64,000 nt of DNA from an uncultured Sphingomonadaceae bacterium (lineage in GTDB: Bacteria; Pseudomonadota; Alphaproteobacteria; Sphingomonadales; Sphingomonadaceae), in contig CANKZR010000003.1 of assembly GCA_947488625.1 (NCBI GenBank), positions 124,001 to 188,000 on the forward strand. Direction: 5' to 3'. The notes beneath the pieces are model-generated. The model made no database searches, was not told the origin of the DNA, and saw nothing but the letters and a program-made list of their open reading frames with translations. Positions 37,887 through 48,389 of the stretch are shown here, piece after piece. The position numbers and the translations under genes are program-made. Every line of letters begins with the position of its first letter. The stretch's first letter is position 1.

Positions 37887-38285
37887 ATGGCCGAAACGAC
37901 CGATATTTCCGCATGGATCGCATTATTCAGCGGGCTCTATGCCCTGGCGGCGGCGGTTGGCGAATTGCGTGCACCGGGTAGCTGGGCCGCGATGCTCGAC
38001 GGTTTCGAAAACAGCGAGGCGCTGCGCTTCCTGACCGGGGTCGTGGTGCTTTCACTCGGCGCGGCGATCTACCTCGTCAATCCCTGGCAGCCGGGCGACT
38101 GGCTATCCATCGTCATCAGCGTGATGGGTGGCGGTATGGTGCTTGAAGGGTTGGTGATCCTGGCTTTCGGGCGTCCGTTCCTGCATTTCGCCAGCGCGAT
38201 GATGGGGGCGGTGAACCGCATGTGGGCGCTGTTTGCGGCAGGGCTTGGCATCGTGCTGATCTGCGTGGCGATGCTGCGATTTTGA
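37887..38285 (+). CDS. Small membrane protein of unknown function
   Basis: The 132-residue protein has four hydrophobic segments (IALFSGLYALAAAVG, FLTGVVVLSLGAAIYLV, LSIVISVMGGGMVLEGLVIL and WALFAAGLGIVLICVAML). GGAGGAG lies eight bases before its ATG, a strong ribosome site. No family was recognised. It sits downstream of another membrane protein and converges on the SRAP gene two bases away. Confidence 0.7.
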   Translation: MAETTDISAWIALFSGLYALAAAVGELRAPGSWAAMLDGFENSEALRFLTGVVVLSLGAAIYLVNPWQPGDWLSIVISVMGGGMVLEGLVILAFGRPFLHFASAMMGAVNRMWALFAAGLGIVLICVAMLRF

Positions 38286-38286
38286 G

Positions 38287-38907
38287 CTAGCGTTCCACCG
38301 ATTGCATGAGCGACGAGGAATAGGGCTGAAGCAGCCTGCTCGCCTTGTCCCAGCCGCCATGCAACCAATCGGTCCATGCGCCCGTATCTGGCGGCAGGAT
38401 GGCGGGCATGGCATCGCGGCCTGCCTGCTTGAGCGCGGCGTTGGGCGTCGTGGTGAGCAGCGCCAAACCGGGCACTTCGCTATCCATCCACACCCCCGCC
38501 ATAGCGAATATCGGCTGGTCGGCGCAGGCAAACCAGTGCTGTCGGCGCTTGTCGTTCGGCGCCGCGCGTCCCCATTCCATGAAGGCAGTGGCTGGCACCA
38601 GGCAGCGAAATTCCGGATTGCGCAGATTGCCGATCCAGAACGGGCTGTTTGTATTGCGCACGCTCAATACCAGCCGCGCAGGATCTGGCGCGGCTGGCGG
38701 CGGCGGCACGCCCCACAGGCGCGGCACCATGCGCCACGGCTGGCGTTCCTGCATCGGCCCGGCGATGAATTCACGGCCTGCCGTTATCACGGGCGCAAAT
38801 CCTTGCGGCGCGATGTAGCCGCCCGTCCACGGATCGCCCCGCGCATTGATGCCGAAAGCCCGGCCAATAGCCGGTGCATCGGCATCGAGGCGGTACAGCA
38901 TCGTCAT
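38287..38907 (-). CDS. SRAP (YedK/HMCES-like) domain protein lacking catalytic Cys2
   Basis: The 206-residue protein is recognisable as SRAP by RNPEFRCLVPATAFMEW, LSVRNTNSPFW, PIFAMAGVW and LLTTTPNAALKQAG. Active SRAP proteins cross-link to abasic DNA through Cys2 exposed after removal of Met1. Here the protein begins MTMLYRLDADAP, so no Cys2 exists, and the conserved His in the I-H-D-R-M-P motif is replaced in AGRDAMPAILPP. The Glu of FMEW is kept. It may be an inactive paralogue or use different chemistry. No SOS-box was recognised upstream. Confidence 0.8.
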   Translation of the reverse strand: MTMLYRLDADAPAIGRAFGINARGDPWTGGYIAPQGFAPVITAGREFIAGPMQERQPWRMVPRLWGVPPPPAAPDPARLVLSVRNTNSPFWIGNLRNPEFRCLVPATAFMEWGRAAPNDKRRQHWFACADQPIFAMAGVWMDSEVPGLALLTTTPNAALKQAGRDAMPAILPPDTGAWTDWLHGGWDKASRLLQPYSSSLMQSVER

Positions 38908-38929
38908 TCAGACCTGATCGGCAGCGGCG

Positions 38930-40531
38930 TTATGACGGGTTGTAGAAGGTGGGCGAACCCGGCCCCACCGGCAGGCCGAACACGAAGGTCCACAGGTAGA
39001 AGAACACGCTCCACGTGGTGATGAAGAAGATGGTATAGGGCAGCATCATCGCGATCAGCGTGCCGACGCCCAGATCCTTCTGATAGCGCGTGGCCCAGGC
39101 CAGGATCAGGCCGAAATAGCTCATCATCGGGGTGATGATGTTGGTGGTGGAATCGCCGATGCGGTAGGCTGCCTGGATCGCTTCGGGCGCATATCCGATC
39201 AGCATCAGCATGGGTACGAAGATGGGTGCGGTAACGGCCCACTGCGCGGATGCCGAGCCGAGCGAGAGATTGATAACCGCACAGATCGCAATGAAGGCGA
39301 AAAACACCACCGGCCCGGTCATGCCGCTTTCGACGAGGAAATTGGCCCCCGTGACAGCGGTGATTGCGCCAAGGTTTGTCCAGCCGAAGAACGCCACGAA
39401 CTGCGCGGCGAAGAACACCAGCACGATATAGAGGCCAAGCGCGGACAGCGCGGCGGACATCGCGTCGATCACATCGCGGTCCGTCTTCATGGAGCCGGTG
39501 GCACGGCCATATGCATAACCGATGGCGATGAAGAAAATGAGGATCCACACCACGAAGCCATCGAAGAAGGGCGAATCCATCCGGTCGCCCGTTTCCGCGT
39601 TGCGCAGTACGCCCCATTCGGGAACCAGCGTCAGCGCCATCAGGCCCAGCACGCCCAGAAGCGCCACGCCTGCCCAGCGCAGGCCCTTGCGCTCTGTATC
39701 GGTCAGCGGCTGCATCATGCCTTCGTCCAGCACATCCGGGTCGGCCTTGCTGGCATCGTACGGCCCCAGCTTCGGCTCCACGATATAGATCGACACCAGC
39801 GAACCGATGCCGGCCACCAGGAAGGTGGAAACGAACATGAAATACCAGTTGGCAGTGGCCAGCACGGTATAATCGGGATCGATCAACTGCGCGGCTTCCT
39901 GCGTGATACCGGCCAGCAACGGATCAATCGTGCCGATCAGCAAGTTGGCGCTGTAGCCGCCCGATACACCGGCAAAGGCCGCCGCCATGCCCGCCAGCGG
40001 ATGGCGGCCAAGCGCATAATAGATGGCGCCGCCCAGCGGGATCAGCACCACGTAGCCCACTTCGCTGGCGGTGTTGGAGATGATGCCGGCAAACACGATG
40101 GCCACCGTCACCAGCTTGGGCGGGGCTCCCAGCACCATGGAGCGCACGGCAGCGGACAGCAGGCCCGATTTTTCCGCCACACCCACGCCCAGCATCGCCA
40201 CGAGCACCACGCCCAACGGGGCAAAACTGGTGAAGTTGTCCACCAGGCCGGTAAAGATGCGCCGCAAGCCATCGCCGTTCAGCAGGCTGACCGCGCGGAT
40301 CATGCCGTCCTCTGCCACATTGGGCGATCCGGCAGGTCGCGGGTCCGTCACCGCCACGCCCATCCAGCCTAGCAGACCCGACAGCAGCACGATGCCCAGT
40401 GCCAGCAAGGCAAACAGCGATACAGGGTGCGGCAGCAGATTGCCGAGCCATTCCACCCCGTCCAGAAAGCGGGTGAAGGCATTGCGCTTGCCCTGCTTGT
40501 ACTCGGCGGTGGGCGTTGGAAATTCGGTCAT
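38930..40531 (-). CDS. AbgT-family transporter
   Basis: The 533-residue protein has 10-12 membrane helices and belongs to the AbgT family (p-aminobenzoyl-glutamate importers; others export antimetabolites). Typical segments are LPHPVSLFALLALGIVLLSG near the start, FTSFAPLGVVLVAMLGVGVA, FAGVSGGYSANLLIGTIDPL and GDSTTNIITPMMSYFGLILA. The ATG at 40529-40531 starts the conserved N-terminus. It is divergent from the DUF885 gene, with 129 bases between their starts. Confidence 0.87.
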   Translation of the reverse strand: MTEFPTPTAEYKQGKRNAFTRFLDGVEWLGNLLPHPVSLFALLALGIVLLSGLLGWMGVAVTDPRPAGSPNVAEDGMIRAVSLLNGDGLRRIFTGLVDNFTSFAPLGVVLVAMLGVGVAEKSGLLSAAVRSMVLGAPPKLVTVAIVFAGIISNTASEVGYVVLIPLGGAIYYALGRHPLAGMAAAFAGVSGGYSANLLIGTIDPLLAGITQEAAQLIDPDYTVLATANWYFMFVSTFLVAGIGSLVSIYIVEPKLGPYDASKADPDVLDEGMMQPLTDTERKGLRWAGVALLGVLGLMALTLVPEWGVLRNAETGDRMDSPFFDGFVVWILIFFIAIGYAYGRATGSMKTDRDVIDAMSAALSALGLYIVLVFFAAQFVAFFGWTNLGAITAVTGANFLVESGMTGPVVFFAFIAICAVINLSLGSASAQWAVTAPIFVPMLMLIGYAPEAIQAAYRIGDSTTNIITPMMSYFGLILAWATRYQKDLGVGTLIAMMLPYTIFFITTWSVFFYLWTFVFGLPVGPGSPTFYNPS

Positions 40532-40648
40532 AAACGATCCTGTGCGCGAAACAGTGAAGCGGCGTTGCGTAACGGCATTGCCGCCAAGCGCAAGTGTGCC
40601 TTGCCAAGCGGCTACTATGTCCGCATCAATCTGCAAACAGCCTGAACC

Positions 40649-40652
40649 GGAG
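40649..40652 (+). promoter_or_regulatory. Ribosome-binding site that points to an ATC start
   Basis: GGAG lies eight bases before ATC at 40661 and in front of a complete lipoprotein signal peptide. No ATG, GTG or TTG in the right frame has a comparable site upstream of the signal; an in-frame TGA lies at 40643-40645. Confidence 0.55.
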
Positions 40653-40660
40653 AAGTCGTC

Positions 40661-42454
40661 ATCAAAAACCAATTCCGCACCGCGTCCGCATCTCTTGCAA
40701 TCATCGCTGCTGCAGGGTCCATGTCGGCATGTACGACCTCAGAGCCTATGCAGACGAACGCGGAAACCAGCATGGCCGCCAACGCCGAAAGTCAGCGGCT
40801 TCATGCCCTGTTCGAGGCGAGCAGTGCGGCAGAACTGGAGCGCGAACCAGTTGACGCATTCCTGCGTGGCGATTTTTCCAATGCAGACAGGCTGGGCGAC
40901 TATTCGCCTGCATCCTACGCCGCAGAGCGCGCGGCAGCGCAAGCGGACCTTGCGACCCTGGCGACGATCGACCGGAGCGCCCTGAACGCCACTGACGCGA
41001 TCGCCTACGACACGTTCGAATATGCCAAGCAGCGCACCCTTGCGGGAACGCAGCCGGAAATCCTGCAAACCCGGCTGGCGCTGCCGATCGACCACTTCAG
41101 CGGATTGCACACCCAATATCCCATCCTGTCGGTGCCCGGTGCCTTCATGCCGTTCGAGACGATGGAGGATTACGACAACAACATTGCGCGGCATGGTGAA
41201 CTGGCAAAGATCATCGACCAGTCGATAGCCCGTTTCGATGCAGGCGCGCAGCAAGGCATCACCTTGCCCCGGCTTTCTGTCGAGATCATGATCAGCCAGC
41301 TTGATACGGTGCTGAATGCGCCCGCTCAGCAAAATCCGTATTTCGCGCCACTGGCTAACATGCCGGAAGGGTTCAGCGAAGACGAACGTGCCAGCGCGCG
41401 GGCCGATCTCACGCAGGCGGTGGCTGGCACGCTGATGCCCGCTCTGGCCAAACTGCGGACCTACCTGGCGGATACTTACCTGCCGCTGGCCCGCGATACG
41501 ATCGCCGCCACCGCGACCCCTGGTGGGGAGGCCTATTACAACTACCGTATTCAGGAGATGACCACCCTGCCGCTTAGCGCCGACGAGATTCATGCCACGG
41601 GTCTTGCCGAAGTGGCGCGGATCAACGCCGCGCTGGACGTCGCACGGCAGGAAGCGGGTGATCGCAGCGGGGAGACATACGACACCAAGGCCGAACTGCA
41701 GGAAGCGTGGTACGAAACGGCCGCGCTTGTCGATCCGCAGATGGATCGCCTGTTCCTGCGCCAGCCGGAAACGCCCCTGCGCATAGAACCTTACGAGCCC
41801 TATCGCGAAGCCTACAGCCTCGCAGCGTCTTATTTCCCCGGCGATGCCGAAACCATGCGGCCCGGCACGTTCTTCTTTTCCGGCTACAACGTTGCCGAAC
41901 GCGAACTTGGCACTTCGGTCAGCCTTTACATGCACGAAGGCAATCCGGGGCATCATTTCCAGATCATGTTCGCCTATGAGAACGAGGATATTCCCGATTT
42001 CATGCGCTACGATGGCTACACCGCCTTTTCCGAGGGGTGGGGCCTCTATGCCGAATCCCTCGGCTATGAGGTTGGTTTGTATGACGACCCGGTAGAGCGC
42101 ATGAAATACCTGGGTGGCGGTGAATTGCTGCGCGCCGTGCGGCTGGTGGTGGACACCGGCATGCATGCCAAGGGGTGGAGCCGCGAAAGAGCCATCGAAT
42201 ACATGGTCGACAACGGCATCGCGCGCGATTTCGCCGAGACGGAAACGGCCCGTTACATCGTGATGCCGGGGCAGGCGCTGGCGTACAAGGTGGGCGAACT
42301 GAAGATCAAGGAACTGCGCGGCGAAGCGGAGGCCGCGCTGGGCGGCGATTTCGATGTGCGTAGATTCCACGATCAGATCCTCAACACCGGGATGGTGCCG
42401 CTGCCGGTGCTGGAAGCCAAGATCGATGCGTGGGTGGCAGCAGGCGGGCGATAG
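40661..42454 (+). CDS. DUF885-family lipoprotein (putative metallopeptidase-like), apparent ATC start
   Basis: The 597-residue protein has the DUF885 signatures MHEGNPGHHFQI and FSEGWGLYAESLGYE, resembling an HExxH-like metal site, and PLPVLEAKIDAW at the end. The reading from the first ATG (40721) would begin MSACTTSE and so lose the secretion signal. Reading back in frame from there gives KNQFRTASASLAIIAAAGS and then MSAC, a clean lipoprotein signal, starting at ATC 40661. The frame is closed by TGA at 40643, so no conventional start exists. Either ATC initiates here or a start codon was mutated. Substrate unknown; peptides are likely. Confidence 0.75.
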   Translation: MKNQFRTASASLAIIAAAGSMSACTTSEPMQTNAETSMAANAESQRLHALFEASSAAELEREPVDAFLRGDFSNADRLGDYSPASYAAERAAAQADLATLATIDRSALNATDAIAYDTFEYAKQRTLAGTQPEILQTRLALPIDHFSGLHTQYPILSVPGAFMPFETMEDYDNNIARHGELAKIIDQSIARFDAGAQQGITLPRLSVEIMISQLDTVLNAPAQQNPYFAPLANMPEGFSEDERASARADLTQAVAGTLMPALAKLRTYLADTYLPLARDTIAATATPGGEAYYNYRIQEMTTLPLSADEIHATGLAEVARINAALDVARQEAGDRSGETYDTKAELQEAWYETAALVDPQMDRLFLRQPETPLRIEPYEPYREAYSLAASYFPGDAETMRPGTFFFSGYNVAERELGTSVSLYMHEGNPGHHFQIMFAYENEDIPDFMRYDGYTAFSEGWGLYAESLGYEVGLYDDPVERMKYLGGGELLRAVRLVVDTGMHAKGWSRERAIEYMVDNGIARDFAETETARYIVMPGQALAYKVGELKIKELRGEAEAALGGDFDVRRFHDQILNTGMVPLPVLEAKIDAWVAAGGR

Positions 42455-42507
42455 CCCTTGGGCCAGGTGGCTTGCCGTGAAGGCTTTCACCGACTACACG
42501 ATGTGCA

Positions 42508-44566
<2,059 letters not shown>

Positions 44567-44579
44567 CTTTCAGCTTCAG

Positions 44580-44993
44580 CTACCCTCTGGGGGCGGCCTT
44601 CTGATCCAGCATTACGCCTATCGCCAACACCGCGAGAGCCGGAATCGACCAGAAGGCCGCAGCCATTTCCAGTAGAGCGCGTTGGCCACCCGCCGGTAGC
44701 AGCAGAGCCGCAAGGCTCAGGAAGCATGTGGCTGCATGCATCCCTGTGAACCATATTGGCCAGTTGCGTTCAGAGCGCACCGCAAACCGCCAGAGGACTA
44801 TCAGCAATAGAACGTTGACCGCAGCGACGAGGAAATTTTCCAGCGGGAACGCCAAGGTTGCTTGTATTGCCAGCGTCAGCAACGCGGCGAAGACGATCGC
44901 GAAAAGAATTCCATAATCCCGTCGATCGCCCGCGTGCCATCCGATAGCTGTTGCGCAAAGAAGCAAAGACCAGAAGGCAAGCGGGACGATCAT
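44580..44993 (-). CDS. Four-helix membrane protein of unknown function
   Basis: The 137-residue protein is nearly all membrane helix: VPLAFWSLLLCATAIGW, ILFAIVFAALLTLAIQAT, FLVAAVNVLLLIVLWRF and later segments. It begins eight bases after the stop of the 115-residue protein on the same strand, giving a three-gene unit headed by the LuxR-type regulator. Start ATG at 44991-44993 is used; TTG two codons earlier is possible. The family was not recognised. Confidence 0.6.
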   Translation of the reverse strand: MIVPLAFWSLLLCATAIGWHAGDRRDYGILFAIVFAALLTLAIQATLAFPLENFLVAAVNVLLLIVLWRFAVRSERNWPIWFTGMHAATCFLSLAALLLPAGGQRALLEMAAAFWSIPALAVLAIGVMLDQKAAPRG

Positions 44994-45001
44994 CGGCAAT
45001 G

Positions 45002-45349
45002 TCAGTCGGCGTCCTGTGCGATCATGGGTTGTGTCGCATGTCCGCTTTCGGGAAAACCGCCAGGGCAACCAAAGCCCGTTTCCCTGAGGTTCGATTTGCG
45101 CTGAATAGATGTCAATTCACGCGTTGCATCGCTCATTTGTGCTCTTGTGGCAATGAGACTGGTCAGGCCAGCGCCGGCACTTGCCAAGGCATGCTGAGCA
45201 GTGCTGATCGGCAAACGCGAGGCCTTGCTTACCTCCACGATACTTGCGCACAGATTGGCGAGATTCAGCACTGCCTGATCGACGGCTTCAACAGACTTCT
45301 GTGTATCGGCGGCCACGACGCCTCCGGCTGCGGTTTCAATATTGTGCAT
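45002..45349 (-). CDS. Small conserved-looking hypothetical protein next to a LuxR-type membrane regulator
   Basis: The 115-residue protein is mostly helical and hydrophilic (for example SVEAVDQAVLNLANLCASIV and LTSLIATRAQMSDATREL) and lacks a signal or membrane segment. It resembles a small coiled or phasin-like helix bundle, but no family was recognised. The ATG at 45347-45349 has AAGGA six bases upstream; an ATG two codons before overlaps the ribosome site. It lies between the regulator and a membrane protein. Confidence 0.6.
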   Translation of the reverse strand: MHNIETAAGGVVAADTQKSVEAVDQAVLNLANLCASIVEVSKASRLPISTAQHALASAGAGLTSLIATRAQMSDATRELTSIQRKSNLRETGFGCPGGFPESGHATQPMIAQDAD

Positions 45350-45403
45350 AGTCATTCCTTTTCTGCCGCATCCTTGGGTGGAAAGGGCAAGGCAAAGAGA
45401 AAC

Positions 45404-45892
45404 TCATTCTGGACGCACGGCTATCTCAGATAGCCCCAAAATGGTGAGAATAGGGATGACAGTCAGCATGATCGCGATTGCCGCTATTCGGATCATCCAG
45501 ACCTTACGCATCGCTGGCGATGCCTTGCTCAACTCCCCTCCTATGCTTGGAACGAGTGGCCATTCTTCCTCGATTTTAACCTCCTCCGCGTGACGCGGAT
45601 GCGGATCGGGCCGAAGGTAGGAATCGATAGTGGATGCTTCGCGAAGCATGAACGTATAGGCTGGCTGTTCCACCCTTTTTGGCTGCAGTTCGCGCATTCG
45701 CGCTACCGCTGCCAGCCGGTTATTCGCGCCAAGCGCATCGAGCGCATCGGAAACGTGCTGCTCTACGGTGCGATGAGAGATGGACAGCTTATGCGCGATC
45801 TGTTTCGCAGTCAGGCCTTGCTCGACATAACGCATACATTCGAGTTGCCGAGGGGTCAGAATGTCAGTGACAGTCTCGTTTTCCATCGACAT
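45404..45892 (-). CDS. LuxR-type HTH protein with C-terminal membrane anchor
   Basis: The 162-residue protein starts with a LuxR/GerE helix-turn-helix (LTPRQLECMRYVEQGLTAKQ, HKLSISHRTVEQHVSDAL). It continues through a polar linker to a single membrane helix near the C-terminus (WMIRIAAIAIMLTVIPIL). A DNA-binding domain on the cytoplasmic side tied to the membrane suggests regulation by sequestration or release. GGAGGT five bases before the ATG is a strong ribosome site. No sensor domain is present. Confidence 0.8.
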   Translation of the reverse strand: MSMENETVTDILTPRQLECMRYVEQGLTAKQIAHKLSISHRTVEQHVSDALDALGANNRLAAVARMRELQPKRVEQPAYTFMLREASTIDSYLRPDPHPRHAEEVKIEEEWPLVPSIGGELSKASPAMRKVWMIRIAAIAIMLTVIPILTILGLSEIAVRPE

Positions 45893-45980
45893 TCACTACC
45901 TCCATTTTGGATGCACTAATCCAACATAGTTTCTGTTCAAAAATCAAGGTGCTACTCGTCTGACGGCGGGTGCAGGTGCA

Positions 45981-46598
45981 TTAGCGAGTCTCTCGTCGCA
46001 CCAACTTCTCCACCAACGCCCGCAACTCACTCGGCGTCGTGTGCCCTGCCACAATCTCGTGATAGCCAATCCCGGCCTTGCGTAGCGCCTCTTTCTTCAC
46101 CGCGTCGCGGGCGGGGGCTGATTTGCCCATGTGGTGGCCGGAGCCTTGATACTCCAGCGCGTGCACCACGCAGCAATTCTCGTCCATCAGCGCGAAATCC
46201 ACGCGCTTTGAATTTACCGAGAAGAAGGCGCCCTTGTCGCGGCATGACAGGAATTCGCCCAGCGAGACTTGCGCCATAACCTGCCAGTTCGGATTGCGGG
46301 CGATCACGGCCTTGTCCAGCGTGTCGAACACCTTGGCTTCCGCCTTGTTGAGTAAAGGCCGGGATTGAAAGTCCGCGTTCATGACCTTCTTTAGTTGCTC
46401 CGCAGCGTTGTCCGCCTGCTTGTCGCCCCCAACGACCTTGGGTGTCCATTGCGATTGGCGACCCCGGTTCTTCCAACCCCTTTTGTCTTTCTTCCGTCCT
46501 CCGAACCATTCCTTCAGGATGAAGGTCGCGACGACGACGACAAACAAGAAAATCAGCAGTGGATTTTCAAGCGACGGACCGAAAAGTTCTTCAAGCAT
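45981..46598 (-). CDS. DUF2726-domain protein with N-terminal membrane helix
   Basis: The 205-residue protein has one membrane helix (NPLLIFLFVVVVATFIL), a basic linker and a C-terminal DUF2726 domain: LLNKAEAKVFDTLDKAV, QVSLGEFLS, RVDFALMDENCCVVHALEYQ and RKAGIGYHEI. The D...E-Y-Q arrangement is of the PD-(D/E)XK nuclease type, as proposed for this family, though the final lysine is replaced. DUF2726 is found alone or with topoisomerase zinc domains; function unknown. Confidence 0.75.
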   Translation of the reverse strand: MLEELFGPSLENPLLIFLFVVVVATFILKEWFGGRKKDKRGWKNRGRQSQWTPKVVGGDKQADNAAEQLKKVMNADFQSRPLLNKAEAKVFDTLDKAVIARNPNWQVMAQVSLGEFLSCRDKGAFFSVNSKRVDFALMDENCCVVHALEYQGSGHHMGKSAPARDAVKKEALRKAGIGYHEIVAGHTTPSELRALVEKLVRRETR

Positions 46599-46697
46599 GC
46601 TTTGCCCCCCATCAAAGACATTGCGCTGAAATGTCTTGAAAATACGTATCTAGTCAAGCCTTCCCTACACCCCCAACCCCATGCTCCGCTCCCGCGC

Positions 46698-47027
46698 ATG
46701 AGCAGTGCCATGCCACCACCCGCACCATCATCGCCAGACAACACCCGCTGGAACGGCCCCAAGGCCGCTGCCTTCCTCAAGGCGCTCGCCCATTACGGCA
46801 AGGTCGCGAAGGCAGCGCGGGAGGTGGGGATGAGCAGGCAGGCGGCTTATCGGCTGCGCGCGCGGGCTCCGAAATTTGCCGAGATGTGGGACTGGGCCAT
46901 GCGGGAGGCGGCGGATCGGCGGGCCAAAGCGCGCGCGGCGCGGCGCTCCGTTCATCCACTGCTGGCGCGAGGTTCGGCGGCGGGCGCGGGCGGCGACGAG
47001 GATGACACTACTGGGGCCGCAGGGTGA
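46698..47027 (+). CDS. Small basic HTH-like protein
   Basis: The 109-residue protein contains a helix-turn-helix-like segment, FLKALAHYGKVAKAAREVGM followed by SRQAAYRLRARAPKFAEMW, of the type found in small sphingomonad proteins and phage-terminase small subunits. The C-terminus is rich in Arg, Ala and Gly. No partner gene or phage genes are nearby. The start could also be the ATG at 46710. It is probably DNA-binding; role unknown. Confidence 0.55.
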   Translation: MSSAMPPPAPSSPDNTRWNGPKAAAFLKALAHYGKVAKAAREVGMSRQAAYRLRARAPKFAEMWDWAMREAADRRAKARAARRSVHPLLARGSAAGAGGDEDDTTGAAG

Positions 47028-47109
47028 CGGTCCGGCTCGCCAGGGTGACACTTTGCGGGGCAGGGTCACACTTTGGGCGGACAAGGGTTACACATTCACG
47101 TTTTTGCCC

Positions 47110-47586
47110 TCAGGACTGTGTTCCAGGTGTTCCACATTGGCGGGTCAGCACCCGGTCCAGCGCTTGCAGGAAGCGCGAGCGGTCTGCCTTGCTGAACGGC
47201 GGCGGGCCGCCCGTAATACCGTCCATCCCGCTTCGCAGGTCCGCCATGATCGCGCGCGTGGCAACGGCGGTGCCGATGCTTGCGGCGTCGAACGGCTTGC
47301 CATTGTGGGCCAGCACCGTTGCACCTGCCTTCAGGCAGCGTTCGGCCAGCAGGATGTCGGCGGTGATCACCACGCTTCGCGGGCCTGCATTCTCGGCAAT
47401 CCAGTCGTCGGCAGCGTCGAAGCCATCGTCCACCACCACGCGCTTTACCCGCTCGCTGACGGGCACGCGAAACGGGGCGTTGCTCACCACGCGGACATGG
47501 GCGGTAAAGCGGTCCGCCACGCGGTATACCTCGTCCTTCACGGGGCACGCATCGGCATCGACGAGGATGGTAACGGGATCGGACAT
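47110..47586 (-). CDS. UPF0178 (YaiI/YqxD, DUF188) family protein
   Basis: The 158-residue protein has the family start TILVDADACPVKDEVYRVA, the DDGFDAADDWI and ITADILLAERCLKAGA blocks and DGITGGPPPFSKADRSRFL near the end. UPF0178 proteins have a PIN-like nuclease fold by prediction, with conserved acidic residues; the activity is not known. Start ATG at 47584-47586; longer readings upstream have no support. Confidence 0.87.
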   Translation of the reverse strand: MSDPVTILVDADACPVKDEVYRVADRFTAHVRVVSNAPFRVPVSERVKRVVVDDGFDAADDWIAENAGPRSVVITADILLAERCLKAGATVLAHNGKPFDAASIGTAVATRAIMADLRSGMDGITGGPPPFSKADRSRFLQALDRVLTRQCGTPGTQS

Positions 47587-47735
47587 TGCGGCGTGGTAGC
47601 GGCCTTGCGCCCCGCTCGCCAGCCTGTTGCAACGGCGCGGTGGGCGATAATCGCGAGGCTGTTCACATTTCGCGGCACCTTCGGCATAATGCGCGGTTGT
47701 TGCAATGCAGCATCCCGCTGCCGGAGTGCCCTTAC

Positions 47736-48026
47736 ATGACCGAATCCACCACCAAGTCCTGGCCCGAGCTCGCATTTGACGGGTGGGTTCTGGGCACGCA
47801 GATGGGCGCGGTGATCTGGCTGCGCTCCATGCGCCTGATGGCTGGCGGCAAGCTGGCCGAGGTGGAGGCCAAGCGCATGGTGAGCGAGAAGGTGACCGCC
47901 AGCATGACGCTGCTGCCCGCCCTGATGGCCGGCGGCATGAACCAGACCGCTGAAGCCATGACGAGCCGCGCCATCGCCCACTATGCCAAGCCGGTGCGCG
48001 CCAACCAGCGCCGCCTGTCGCGATAG
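47736..48026 (+). CDS. Hypothetical protein, helical
   Basis: The 96-residue protein is predicted mostly helical, with a moderately hydrophobic start (ELAFDGWVLGTQMGAVIWL) and EAKRMVSEKVTASMTLLPAL after it. GGAG precedes the ATG by nine bases. It has no recognised domain; it resembles small phasin- or polyhydroxyalkanoate-related helical proteins only in composition. It is followed after 27 bases by another small gene on the same strand. Confidence 0.55.
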   Translation: MTESTTKSWPELAFDGWVLGTQMGAVIWLRSMRLMAGGKLAEVEAKRMVSEKVTASMTLLPALMAGGMNQTAEAMTSRAIAHYAKPVRANQRRLSR

Positions 48027-48053
48027 GGCGGTTCCCGGCGAGAGCGAAGAGCG

Positions 48054-48389
48054 ATGAGCGAAACCGACGAGATCCTCGACGATCGCCGCGAGAGGCGCCG
48101 ACTCCCGCTGATCGGGCTGGCGCTCTCCGCGCTCTACGTGGCGGGGGTGACGATCTACCTGGTGCTGCAGGGACAGAACCCGGCGGACCTGCGGCTGAAC
48201 GAACTGGGCGACTTCATCGGCGGCGTGTCCAGCCCGCTGGCTTTCCTGTGGCTGGTGCTGGGCTTCTTCCAGCAAAGCCGCGAGATACGCCTCAGCAACA
48301 AGGCCCTGCACCTGCAAGCGCGCGAAATGCGCCGCAGCGTGGACGAGCATCGCCGTATCGCGGGCGGGGGCTCTGTGAACCATGAGTGA
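48054..48389 (+). CDS. Small protein with two membrane helices
   Basis: The 111-residue protein has an acidic and arginine-rich start (SETDEILDDRRERRRLP), two helices (LIGLALSALYVAGVTIYLVL and FIGGVSSPLAFLWLVLGFF) and a basic, likely coiled-coil tail (EIRLSNKALHLQAREMRRS). No family was recognised. Its last eight bases overlap the NTF2-like gene, so the two are coupled. Confidence 0.6.
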   Translation: MSETDEILDDRRERRRLPLIGLALSALYVAGVTIYLVLQGQNPADLRLNELGDFIGGVSSPLAFLWLVLGFFQQSREIRLSNKALHLQAREMRRSVDEHRRIAGGGSVNHE

